A stretch of DNA of 13,559 bases from Conidiobolus incongruus B7586. Lineage: Eukaryota; Entomophthoromycota; Entomophthoromycetes; Entomophthorales; Conidiobolaceae. Shown piece by piece: positions 1 through 9,508 of the stretch. The notes beneath the pieces are model-generated. The model searched no databases and had not been told where the DNA came from. It worked only from the letters and a program-made list of their open reading frames with translations. The stretch's first letter is position 1; the number at the start of each line of letters is the position of its first letter. The position numbers were made by a program, and so were the translations under genes. The stretch spans positions 1-13,559 of the forward strand of contig JNEM01006820.1 in the NCBI GenBank assembly GCA_000697335.1, given 5' to 3'.

Positions 1-1639
1 AATTTTATTATTCTTTATATATTTTTAAATAAAAGCTTTATTACTTTAATCATTTCAAATTATAATTATATTTTTAATATTTAGATTATAAATATATTAA
101 TAAAATTTAAAAAATTTAAAATTATTATAAAATAATTAAAATTTAAAAATTCAAAATTTACTGAATTCTGGGTAAATATAATATATAAGGAAGTTTATTA
201 ATTTAAATCAAATAATTTAGGAGAACCTAAATCATATTCATTATCTTAAATATAACTTTAATACTAGGTTTTATATATAGTAGATAATATAAGGTGATTT
301 ATAAAGTTTTCTGATAATTTGCATCATTAATTAATTAAAGGATAAAACTGAAATAATTAATTATATAAGGAGGAAATAACCCTTATATTAAGTTAAGATA
401 AGCATTATAAGTAGCAGAGCAGACTCTTGACTTTTGACAATGTTATAATAATATTTTGCTAATAAGAAATAGGAGAAATAAAGTAATTAATAAAAAATCA
501 AGATAAAAATAATTGGAATAAGTCATCTTTAAGATTAATAAAGATATATCGTTTAATATATCTGTAATTATTGAGTATATCATTTATAATATATTTGCTT
601 TGATATTAAGTTTAAAATTAAAAGAATACTAAAATTTAAACCATTTTTTCAAATTTAAAATATTATATTTAGAATCATAATTCATATTTTGAATATTCAT
701 ACAATATCCTTAATTTTCAAAAGTTGAAATTAACCAAATAATTCATTATTCAATTTAATTTTGAGATATAAAAAAACAATGATCGATAATAATAATAGTA
801 ATAATATACCTTGATGATATTGTTTTATATTAAATTTTAAATTTCAGAGTTGATATTTGAAACAAACTCAAAACTATAGTTATTATAATGATATTATGCC
901 AAAACATAAATAAAATCCATTTTTCATAAATTTTAATTGCAATGGCACAAATATCTTAAACAAAATATTGATTCTGAATCATGTACAAATCAATATTTGA
1001 AAATTAATATATAAGTAAATATTACAATATATTTAGTAGATGGTAAAATTATGGTAAAATTCAACCAAGATAGTTTATTCTGAGGCCTTAAAATGATATA
1101 TTAATCCCCAAATAATCTAAGTGATACTCATTAATTTTGATCCGAATAATCAAAATGAAAGTTCCTAAATTTAGCATAGATAAGCACAATAATTGAATTG
1201 AAATTAATTCATCTTTAAATTAATGAAATAACCAATAGCTTTTTGACATTAAAATAATGATATTAATATATCTGAAAATATGACTTTGGTACAAGGTTAT
1301 TCATTTTAAAAATATTCCAGAGTTTATAAATTAATTAAAATATTGTTGTTTAAAATTTAGTAGATATAGTTTTTCCCATTATAACTCAATTAATTTAATA
1401 TTATTAAACAAGTAAAATTCATTATTATCACTCTTTATTTATAATCGTTATCTGAAATCATTTTAACCACATTTTATAATCTATTAAAATATTATATTAT
1501 TCAGATTTAATCATATTCAATTCAATCAGTTCTTTACTCTGATTCATTTTTATAAGTTTGTAAATAAGGTAAAGATTTTCATTTCATTTAATATTCATTC
1601 ATCAGGACCTTATATTCATTAAAATTGCTAGATTAAACT
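1..1639. other. AT-rich intergenic DNA, no gene seen
   Basis: No extended reading frame, RNA gene or recognisable repeat family is visible on either strand. The only structure I can point to is an 11-base perfect inverted repeat at 963-973 and 988-998, listed separately. The 5' untranslated region and promoter of the ankyrin/DIL gene must lie in the last few hundred bases, but I see no convincing TATA or CCAAT element to place it. Confidence 0.6.
963..998. repeat. Short inverted repeat (11-bp arms, 14-bp loop)
   Basis: AAATATTGATT at 963-973 is followed by its exact reverse complement AATCAATATTT at 988-998. It could form a hairpin. In DNA this rich in A and T such short palindromes arise by chance, so no function is claimed. 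Confidence 0.3.
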
Positions 1640-4134
1640 ATGGCAGAAGTAGTTCCCAATCAGTCACCAGATCCTCACAGAAATGGTAGGAATAACTCGA
1701 CCCAAAGTGTAGACGAAGCTTTAATTGATTTAATTTCCGAAACTTTGGAGACACCTACGGAGATAGCGAATAAAAATTATTATACCAAGGAGGAGAAGAC
1801 ACAAAAACTGACCAAATTCTTGCAGAGAGCTTGTAGTAATAACGACTTAGAGGAAGCTGAAAAGTTAATCAAAGAAGTAAGGGAGTATTTGGACTTGGAT
1901 AAACCTGATTCGGACGGTACTCCCCCTCTAGTTTATGCTGCTTGCTTTGGTTATTTCGATATTGTTAAGACTTTGTTGGAGAATGGTGCTAGTGTTAATG
2001 TTCAAGATAAAAGTAAGCTTATTTATATTGAATTACTCAAAATTATTCACTGTGTTAATTCTCTATAGTTGGATGGCCAGCACTAATGTGGGCAACTAAT
2101 AATAACCACGAGGATATTGTCAAAATATTATTAGAAAATGGCGCTTCTCCAGCTACTAAAACTGCTAAAGGAAGAACTGTCGTAGATATTATTAACCATG
2201 GTATCACTGCTGACAGCAACCAGAAAAGTGTCAAGTTAACCGAAATTTTATCTTATAACTTTCAAAGGAAGCATCAATCCCGACAATCTGTAGCGAGTTG
2301 TTTTAGTTTAAATGCTCTAGACGATTCTCGTGATTCCGATACTTTATCAATAAGTAGTATCGCTTATACTGATCCAGATGGAATTCAAGATGAATTTGCT
2401 AAATATGACGCTGATAAAGTTGCTCAGATTGAGACTTTGGGAAATAACTTGGAAGATATGATAAACTGTCAAAATGATGGGTATAAGGATGAAGCTTTGA
2501 ACGACTTTATGAACTCTGAATTTATTTGGGATCAATGTATGCCAGATCAAATGTACGTTTTTAATGAAGATCAAGTTCCCCATATTCTATCAACTGTTGT
2601 CACAAACATCAAGCCAATGTATACCAGAGAACAGAAACTAGCGCCCGCAAATGTCATATTTTTATGTGCTCGATTTGCCCATTACTACAGCACACCAGAT
2701 TTATTGGATAGCTTATTGAATGGATTTATTAAGGAATTGACTACTAGATTAAGGAAAAATTCAGATGATCCCATGTTGATTACTTTCTGGATGGCCAATA
2801 CCACTCAATTATTATATTATATTAAGAAAGACACCAGTCTTGTCGCTGGTACAGTCGATCATCAATTATCTCTTTCTGAACTGGTTCACGAAATTTACCA
2901 GCTTTTCGTGAAAGAAGCTCAAAATAAGCTCCACCTTGAACTTAATCAGGCCATTCTTAACTGTGAGACTATTCCAGGTTTAACAGATGAATCCAAGTTT
3001 GGCCTAAAGAAAAAATCATTTTTGTTTGGACTTGGAGGTGGCGATGATGATGATTTTGAGGATCAACCTAGTGACTCAGGTAGCTCATCATTATCATTAA
3101 GAAGAACTTTAAGTTTGAGAAGAAAACCAAAGACTCCTCACGCTGGCATCAATGGGAAAACCAAACCTTCACCTGCTACTATTACCAATATTTTGGGAAA
3201 TGCGCTATTTGTTTTACAAACTTATGAAGTCCATCCTATGCTTGTCCATCACATTTTGAATCAATTGATTTATTTCATTTCCTGCCATCTCTTTAATCAA
3301 ATTTTGAAACATAAGAAATACTGTTGTCGCAGCAGAGCAATGCAAATTCGTATGAATATCACCAATATTGAAGATTGGATTCGCAATCATGGATCTAGTC
3401 CCTTGGTTCACCATTTGAATCATCATTTCAAACCTTTGATTCAATTGTTGCAGTTCCTTCAGATCTTTTCATCTCATACCTCTTCACAAGAATTCATTGA
3501 TACTCTTAAATCACTTGAGGAATTAAATCCACTCCAAATTCGAAGAGTTAGTGAGAACTATCGTTATGAAACAGATGAGTCTAGAATTCCTGACGAAATT
3601 GTTGACTATATTAAAGTGACATCTGACCAAGTTTTATGCCAACAATTGGAATCCAAAGCTGCCACTAGGGATGGAAGACAGTCTATGATTCTACAAGATG
3701 TTGACACAACACCAACTCCAAAAATAGCACCTCGAATCTTGGTTACTCAGAATTCAAATACCCTATCATCAGAGCCTTCTGAAATGGATTCAAGCATTAA
3801 TTCTCCATACGCACCCACTTCTTCAGAACAATCTCCTACTCTCTCTCATAGGGATACTGATAGTGTTGATCTGGATCTTCAAATGGCCGAAGGAATAGAT
3901 AATATAACTATCCAATCTGCAACACCGACTAGATCCCCAGTTCTCGAGCCCAGTCAGCCCATTCCATACCCCATCCAAAACGAACTCAAAGACCCTAACC
4001 ACCTCTTACCCTTCTCCATCCCTACTCAATCAGAAATGGCATCTTTCAACCCCAACAAGCCAGGGAACGTCCCAGCAATTCCCGAAGATATTATCGGATT
4101 ACTCGATAACAAAAAACCTATTAATGGTAAATAA
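1640..4134 (+). CDS. Ankyrin-repeat and DIL (dilute) domain protein, two exons
   Basis: The coding sequence is join(1640..2012, 2069..4134), 812 residues. Removing a 56-base intron restores an unbroken ankyrin repeat across the junction (NVQDK, then IGWPALMWATNNNHEDIVKILLENGA). Ankyrin repeats span about residues 56-165, with a typical DIVKxLLENGAS motif in two consecutive repeats. A DIL domain follows at about residues 315-645, including NVIFLCARFAHYYST, ITFWMANTTQLLYYI, and the late NITNIEDWI and HFKPLIQLLQFLQI segments. A charged, serine-rich linker (about 433-495) interrupts it. The last ~150 residues are Ser/Thr/Pro-rich and look disordered. DIL is the cargo-binding fold of class V myosin tails; fungi have stand-alone ankyrin-DIL proteins without a motor, whose role is poorly defined and probably concerns trafficking or scaffolding. 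An in-frame TAA at 1634-1636 rules out an upstream extension of this exon. Family assignment is firm; function is inference. Confidence 0.93.
2013..2068 (+). other. Intron 1 of the ankyrin/DIL gene (56 nt)
   Basis: The donor is GTAAGC at 2013 and the acceptor is TATAG ending at 2068, with a branch-like TGTTAAT about 15 bases before the acceptor. Splicing joins AAA A to TT GGA TGG in frame. The TAG of the acceptor is in frame with exon 1, so a retained intron would end the protein after 142 residues, within the ankyrin repeats. Confidence 0.92.
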
Positions 4135-4730
4135 CAACAATAAGTACTTAAATATCAAAATTTATTATGTTATATAAAACTTAAAATATATTTATACAAT
4201 TGTAGCAATTATTATATTTAATTCAGATTTTAAATTTATTAAATGAAATTTAATAGTTTCAAATGAAAAATTTAATATTACCAAATTAGATATATAATTG
4301 GTATCAAGTGTATAAAAGAATCATAAAAGTTTAAAACTTTTTAGCAATTTATATTATTAAATAATTAATCAATAAAACTATACTATCAGATATATTTCTT
4401 TTAAAAATAAAATTAAATGCATTATTCCACCAATTTATAAATTTCATTTATTTTAAACCACTTAACACTTTTAAGCTTATCTTACATCAATAAGTGTTGT
4501 ATAATAATTTAAAAAAGATTTTTAACACTTATTTTTTATCATTATGTTAATTTTTTTGGAATTTAAAGTTGGAAATTTAAATCTATTATTTATGAAACAG
4601 ATTAAAATATTAACTCAAATACCTCTAAAATAAAAAATACACTTAATTTGTCATATTCGCTAGATTATAAAAACTCAGTTATCAGAATCAAAAACAAACT
4701 ATGGTGAAATAATTTATAGTAGTAACTTGG
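4135..4730. other. Intergenic, 3' side of the ankyrin/DIL gene
   Basis: AT-rich DNA with no reading frame of note. It must hold the 3' untranslated region of the ankyrin/DIL gene, but no clear AATAAA polyadenylation signal sits close to the stop codon. One 10-base inverted repeat lies at 4489-4533. Confidence 0.5.
4489..4533. repeat. Inverted repeat (10-bp arms, 25-bp loop)
   Basis: AATAAGTGTT at 4489-4498 is matched by its exact reverse complement AACACTTATT at 4524-4533. A third partial match (AACACTT) lies just upstream near 4464. It might act in transcript ending between the + strand gene and the minus-strand array, or be chance in AT-rich DNA. Confidence 0.3.
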
Positions 4731-5004
4731 AATACTTTCTCCCTTCTCAATCCAAATGTTAACTTTTTTAGGTGGTTTAACTTTAGTAACCTTAGGTTTG
4801 TGTTTTATCTCATAATTTGCAAATTCGAAAGGAAATTTGGTAAGGTAAAAACAGTATAATGCGGTTTTGTAAGTCGAATTGTAGTTATCATTACATTTAC
4901 TATCGGTGCAATTTTGGCTAGTGAATCACTCCTAATCGCATTAAGGACACGATTAGAGCTTTTGTTAACTAGAGTGAATTAAGAGCACGAGATGTTACTC
5001 GCAT
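4731..5004 (-). pseudogene. Decayed short Tc1-type HTH gene, relic A
   Basis: The reverse strand reads in pieces like the N-terminal half of the open HTH gene at 9509-10561. A possible start (MRVTSRALNSL) lies at 5004. Next come LTKALIVSLMRLG, matching TRALVVTLKGLE of the open gene, then SDSLAKIAPIVNV for the second helix, then TYKTALYCFYLTKFPFEF. It ends in a lysine/proline-rich stretch with KPKVTKVKPPKKVNIWIEKG. At least one in-frame stop and two frame changes separate the pieces, so it is not a working gene. The second HTH and the repeat tail are absent. The C-terminal end resembles that of relic B (positions 5493-5762), which groups the two as a short subfamily. Homology rests on an alignment by eye and is strongest when relic B is used as the bridge. 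Confidence 0.55.
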
Positions 5005-5492
5005 TTTGGTTGCAAAAAAAATTCAATTTGATAGGATGCTGTTATAATATAAAATGATTATATATTATTGTTTGGGATACAATTTATTTCATGATCATTC
5101 CATTCATTTTTAAAAACCTTATTTTTGGTTTATCATACAAGAGAAATAACTATTTTATTTCCAAAAAGCTAAAATTGTGAAATAACTCAATATTTCATTT
5201 AATGACTATAAGTTTCAAATGTGGATTTTTTTATATTAAACAAGATATAATTAAGAAATATTTAACAAGGTATGAATCAATGTGAAATTAATCAAGTATT
5301 TGAATGACATATTTCATCGCTATTTATAAATTGTTTTTTTCTTACTTTCTTCTTATAAACTTTGGAAATGGATATTTAATTTTACTAAAAATATCTAATG
5401 TTCTAAATTATAAAAATGTATATGTTTATTTGTAACTTTATTATATGTGTTGAAAAATATACCTCAGTCACTTAAATAGCACAAAATACACT
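5005..5492. other. Intergenic between HTH relics A and B
   Basis: AT-rich spacer with no reading frame or recognisable HTH fragment on either strand. I could not find sequence shared with the other spacers of the array. Confidence 0.5.
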
Positions 5493-5762
5493 CTAATCTT
5501 TCTGAACCCACATTCCAACTCTATTTGATTTTACCACCACTTCCTTAGGTTTATATTCAATATGCTCTTCACTTAAATCTATTGGAAATTTTGTGGGATC
5601 AAAATCTCGATCGAATGCCAATTTTGTAAATTTGATTAGTTGTAGCTTTATTGATTCCTATTGTCACTTCAATTTGAGCTACAGATTTGTCCCCTAAACT
5701 CTTTAGTAGTACAATTAATGCTTTGGTTAGTTATAGTGTGTTTCGGCTGCAGCCTTCCCCAA
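5493..5762 (-). pseudogene. Decayed short Tc1-type HTH gene, relic B
   Basis: The reverse strand gives TKALIVLLKSLGDKSVAQIE, then GINKATTNQIYK, then after one frame change LAFDRDFDPTKFPIDLSEEH, then KPKEVVVKSNRVGMWVQKD and a stop. This aligns along its length with residues 13-67 of the open HTH gene (TRALVVTLKGLE, KISEMTGLNCRTVDRIYK, ERGFDPKTYPVSLREEH). The start codon position corresponds to a TTG, followed by codons that still resemble MPRIAAN. One frame change near the start and one after QIYK break it. After the first HTH the protein ends within about 25 residues in a basic stretch with a tryptophan, and no second HTH follows. It probably derives from a short gene of about 90 codons, although truncation of a long copy cannot be excluded. 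Confidence 0.7.
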
Positions 5763-6659
5763 TTTTTTAATATTGAGATCCAAGGCTTAGAGGTAAAAAA
5801 GTTCATTTATTAACGTTTGAAAAGGAAATATATATTGAGACAGTTTTTTCAAAACTAATTATTGGATGTGTTATTTATGATTCACATCATTAAATTTGAA
5901 TGCTTTTTATCCTTGATCAAAATAATATTATGAAAGTATCAATCATTAAAAAATAATGAATCAAAGGAAAATTATTTATCATATCAACTTTATACAGAAA
6001 TAGAATTTCTATATTATTTACTCGTATTCTAATGGGATGTATATTATTGTATTTTAAATATTGTGAAATTTAATTTGAATCTTTTCTGAAAATTAAATTA
6101 ATATAAAATTACTTTAGTTTCGAAAAATGAGACGTATAAATACAGAATCTTTGGTGACATAGTATTGTAAAAGGTAAATAATTTCAAATTATTAAATATT
6201 CAAGACTTTGAAATTAATTATAATTGTGAATGATTGTCTTGGAAATTTGCTAATTTGCTCATTAATATTGTCATATAAATTATGATTAATTTGCTTTATG
6301 GCATATGCAATATAAAATTTATTCATTGTCATTATAAAATTCATCTTTTTTGACTCAGGTTATAATCGTTACTAATATCCAGCTATGAAAATATAATTGA
6401 TATTGTGTTTAACTAAGCTTTATGTACCCTACTAACACACTTGAACTATTTTCATGCTATCACTAGTGTTATATATACACTTTGCGAATGTATTCCATTG
6501 AACGCATTATTTCAATATAATTTTTAAGGGAAATATATTTCATGAATACTAAAAATAAATGTATAGTAAAACCCTAAGAAAATATTAATTAATACAGAAA
6601 AGAAGCAATTCTTTGTTCCTTTATTAGATATACCTTCCTAGATAATAAAGTGTCATTGT
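5763..6659. other. Intergenic between HTH relics B and C
   Basis: About 900 bases of AT-rich DNA without a reading frame of note. A short TTTTTGACTCAGGTT near 6349-6363 resembles the repeat-tail DNA of the open HTH gene but is too short to call a remnant. Confidence 0.45.
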
Positions 6660-6920
6660 GACCCAGAACTAGATCCAACTATATCTTACAATTTTTCGTA
6701 TGGTCGCATTGATATTTTCTTCATAGGTTTGGACTTATTCTCTAGTGATCCAAATTTAAATTCAGAGGCAATTTCATAGGATTAAAACCACATTTCACAG
6801 CTTATCAATAAATATGATTAATAGCTTGCTTATTTTGATCTGTCATCTGCTCAATTTCGCCTGTACTCCTGTCTGTGCATCTGTTGACTATTACGGTCAG
6901 AGTTGTTTTGAATTTATCAT
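6660..6920 (-). pseudogene. Decayed Tc1-type HTH gene, relic C
   Basis: The reverse strand reads LTVIVNRCTDRSTGEIEQMTD, INHIY, two adjacent stops, then AVKCGFNPMKLPLNL. This aligns with LVVTLKGLENMTSAKISEMTG, VDRIY, KKALERGFDPKTYPVSL of the open HTH gene. A further stop and a frame change precede a short lysine-rich stretch (KSKPMKK), after which the match fades near a TTGGATC that may correspond to the tryptophan motif of relics A and B. A possible original start ATG lies at 6920. Nothing resembling the second HTH is present. At the DNA level the block GGATTAAAACCACATTTCA also lines up with GGATCGAAACCACGTTCAA in the open gene, which supports the call independently of reading frame. Confidence 0.6.
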
Positions 6921-7912
6921 TGCAACTGGTATTTTGAGTTTTTTGATGTTTTTTGAATGTGAAATAGTCATAATAATAATAATGTGTTGATCGAATTGAT
7001 TTATGCTCAATATATCATTTAATCAATATGACAGCAATTTTTTGACCCCACTCATAAATTCATCAATTATTAATTTCATTATGCTCAGAAATTAATTTCA
7101 TTAACTCAATTTTAATTTTTATTAATTTAAAAATTTATCAAGTATTTTTATTACTAGCATTAAATCAAAACATTGTACTTGATAATATATGATTTATATT
7201 CAACAAAAAAAATACAATATTATAATTTTTTTAGGGTTGGATTTTGAAATTAAGGGTGGATCTAAATTGGATAGTTAAGGTAATAGTATTTGACAGATTA
7301 TAACATTCACTGAATCAACTATTTAATTAATTTTCAAACATCTTTGTTGAAAATATTAATTTAAAGCATATCAAAGGCTTAAATAATTTTAATCTTGTGA
7401 AAAATTTAGTTTGATTAAATAATAAATTTATTATATGTCAGAGATTTAAATTGTGTATTAATTGGAAAGATTTTCCTAATAAATCATAATAATGTTATTA
7501 TTTAAAAGAACTAATGCATTTATGTTCAACTTTATCATATTAAATATTTTTCATGGTGCTCTTTGCAATTTCTTCATTACCCATTCTAATCCCATTCAAT
7601 ATCCACCTATTAAAATAAAAAGTAGTTTATGTAAGTTCATTGGACTTGGTAGAACATTGCATTCACAATCAGACCATATTTGATAAATCTTTTTACAAAT
7701 ATATTCTGTTCCCACTATGTTCTAATTTATAATATGTTTTTGAATAATATGGATAGTTCTATTTTGAATAGTCATAAATTAAAGGGACAATATTGCATTC
7801 ATTTGGGTTGACGTTAATAAGTAAATGAATTGTTTTTGTAATATATTTACCAAATATAACTGTAAAAATATAAACCTTAACCCAAAGTAGTAGTTATTCA
7901 TACATTTTTAAG
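6921..7912. other. Intergenic between HTH relic C and pseudogene D
   Basis: AT-rich spacer. A 63-codon frame on the + strand (7492-7683) starts with a hydrophobic stretch (FMFNFIILNIFHGALC) and contains a donor-like GTAAGT at 7631. No acceptor gives a sensible extension and no family is recognised, so I do not call it a gene. Nothing else is visible. Confidence 0.45.
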
Positions 7913-8668
7913 TTATTGCTGTGTTATACAAATCCATACAGGCTTTCCCGTATTGCTTTTCTTTGCTGACTCATGTTCCCTGCTTGGGTCAGCTTTATTC
8001 GCTGACTCGGATTGATTGACCAACTCTGGGTTATTTGTCGATTCAAGTTCCTGCTTTGATTCGGCATCGCCAGCTGACTCTGGTAATTTAAAACGGGTAA
8101 AGGACTCTTTTCTGGTTTTGCTTCATTCGTTAGCTCATGTTCTTTAGAAGATTGAAGTACGTTTGTTACTTCAGGTTCTTTTAAAGGATCAGGTATATTG
8201 ACTGACTCGAATTGATTAGAAGGTTCTTACTCGTTGGTTGACTCAGATTCTTTATTGGGCTTTACCTTCTGAAAACCAGAGTTTTTGAGGATTCTCCATA
8301 CAGTAGTTTTACCCACTTTGACACCTTCAAGGTTAAGTTCTTTAGAAATAGCTTTGTAGTTTAGTCCACTTCCATGCTTAATATCGGAGACTTTGTTGAT
8401 TACAGCTTGATGAACATAATCTGTCTGTACTGTCAGTTAACTTGAATGGGACTTATCTTGGAGATGTTTCATATGTAAAGAAATGGGGTAAGCTTTCGGA
8501 TCGAAACCTCGTTCAAGTGCTTTTTTTGTAGATACGGTTAACAGTGATACAGGTAATACCAGTTATCTTAGTAATTTATGTGGTATATTTGTGTCTACTG
8601 CTCTTAATAGCGAAAATCATAGATCTTGTTGGATCATCAGCATTACTGTTATTCACCGCTTTAGAAAT
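7913..8668 (-). pseudogene. Decayed two-HTH gene with repeat tail, pseudogene D
   Basis: This is a close paralogue of the open gene at 9509-10561. From the N-terminal end it reads NSNADDPTRSM, then TKITGITCITVNRIYK, then KALERGFDPKAYPISL for the first HTH, then VINKVSDIKHGSGLNYKAIS and KELNLEGVKVGKTTVWRIL for the second. Over the block ending in KNSGFQKVKPN, 27 of 36 residues equal the open copy. A Ser/Thr/Glu/Pro tail follows with 12-residue units such as IPDPLKEPEVTN and VLQSSKEHELTN, ending at TAA 7913-7915. It lacks the lysine-rich block of the open copy, and the GRKSKQ linker is lost. About three in-frame stops and two frame changes (one in a run of seven A) make it non-functional. The start position reads ATT. 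It is clearly younger than relics A-C, judging by the higher similarity. Confidence 0.9.
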
Positions 8669-9508
8669 TTTTAATTAGAAATTGATGTGAAAAAACATAT
8701 TTATTTCTCATATTTCTTTTTTTACTTTTTAAACATTAGATTTTCAAATTTTAGCGAATTTCAAAAATTGAGCGATTGATCTGAATGGTAAATAATGTTT
8801 ATTGGCTTAATCCAATGATAAACCAATCATTATCCTGATTTTTCATTAAAGCTAAAAATCAATTCTATAAATTAAATCAAGGATAAATCTATCCAGAAAG
8901 TTTAGCTCAGATTTAATGCACAAAATTCATACCAATATAAACTGAAACAAAAATTATTCATTTTCATTGCTTAAATCTTTGAAAATTCACTAATTTACAG
9001 GATATTCTGATTTTTGATGATGATGTGAATCTAATCAAATATCCTGATAAGGACTATTTCCAAATTCATATTTCTAAATCTAGAAATATATTAAATATTA
9101 ATTCTATACAATATAGTTTTAAATAGCCATCTATGCTTATTAAATGACTTATTTATATTAGTTCATAGTGATATTTGTTATATAATAAAGATGTAATTGA
9201 TCATAATTGAATTAGATTCTTATCGGTATTTGGCTTAACAATTGATTAGAAATGAATGAATAATTTTATTTGCAAAATTAAATTAAAATTCAAACCTTTG
9301 AATTCAATTTTAGATAATTATGTACTGGAATATTATTGATAGAAATTACACTAGGTATGAATTCCATAATTTGATTCAAAAACCAGTCCTAATGGCTTCA
9401 TTAATCTTTTTCAACATTATACATCTAATCACTAAAAATCCAAAATAACAATTTCAGCCATATTCCAAACGAAATTGCCAAAGATTGATTAAAGCAAAAT
9501 CATATGTA
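8669..9508. other. Intergenic between pseudogene D and the open HTH gene
   Basis: AT-rich DNA with no coding potential seen. It lies directly downstream of the open HTH gene, where the DDE catalytic domain would be expected if the gene were a truncated Tc1 transposase. No DDE-like frame or fragment is visible, and I found no terminal inverted repeat pairing with the region upstream of the gene. Confidence 0.5.

Noticed and set aside
480-1280. Two similar AT-rich segments (about 500-560 and 1200-1280) that looked like a dispersed repeat
   Set aside because: The match is limited to a TCATCTTTAA core with AT-rich flanks and breaks down when extended.
2347-2583. A 78-codon minus-strand frame
   Set aside because: It is antisense to the ankyrin/DIL coding sequence and shows no recognisable domain.
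3214-3444. A 76-codon minus-strand frame
   Set aside because: It is antisense to the DIL domain and is explained by the + strand gene.
6345-6365. A fragment resembling the repeat-tail DNA of the HTH gene (TTTTTGACTCAGGTT)
   Set aside because: Too short to separate from chance, and no flanking coding similarity is visible.
7492-7683. A 63-codon + strand frame with a hydrophobic start, possibly a small secreted protein
   Set aside because: No family match, no clear cleavage or cysteine pattern, base composition like the surrounding spacer, and the GTAAGT at 7631 has no acceptor that extends the frame usefully.
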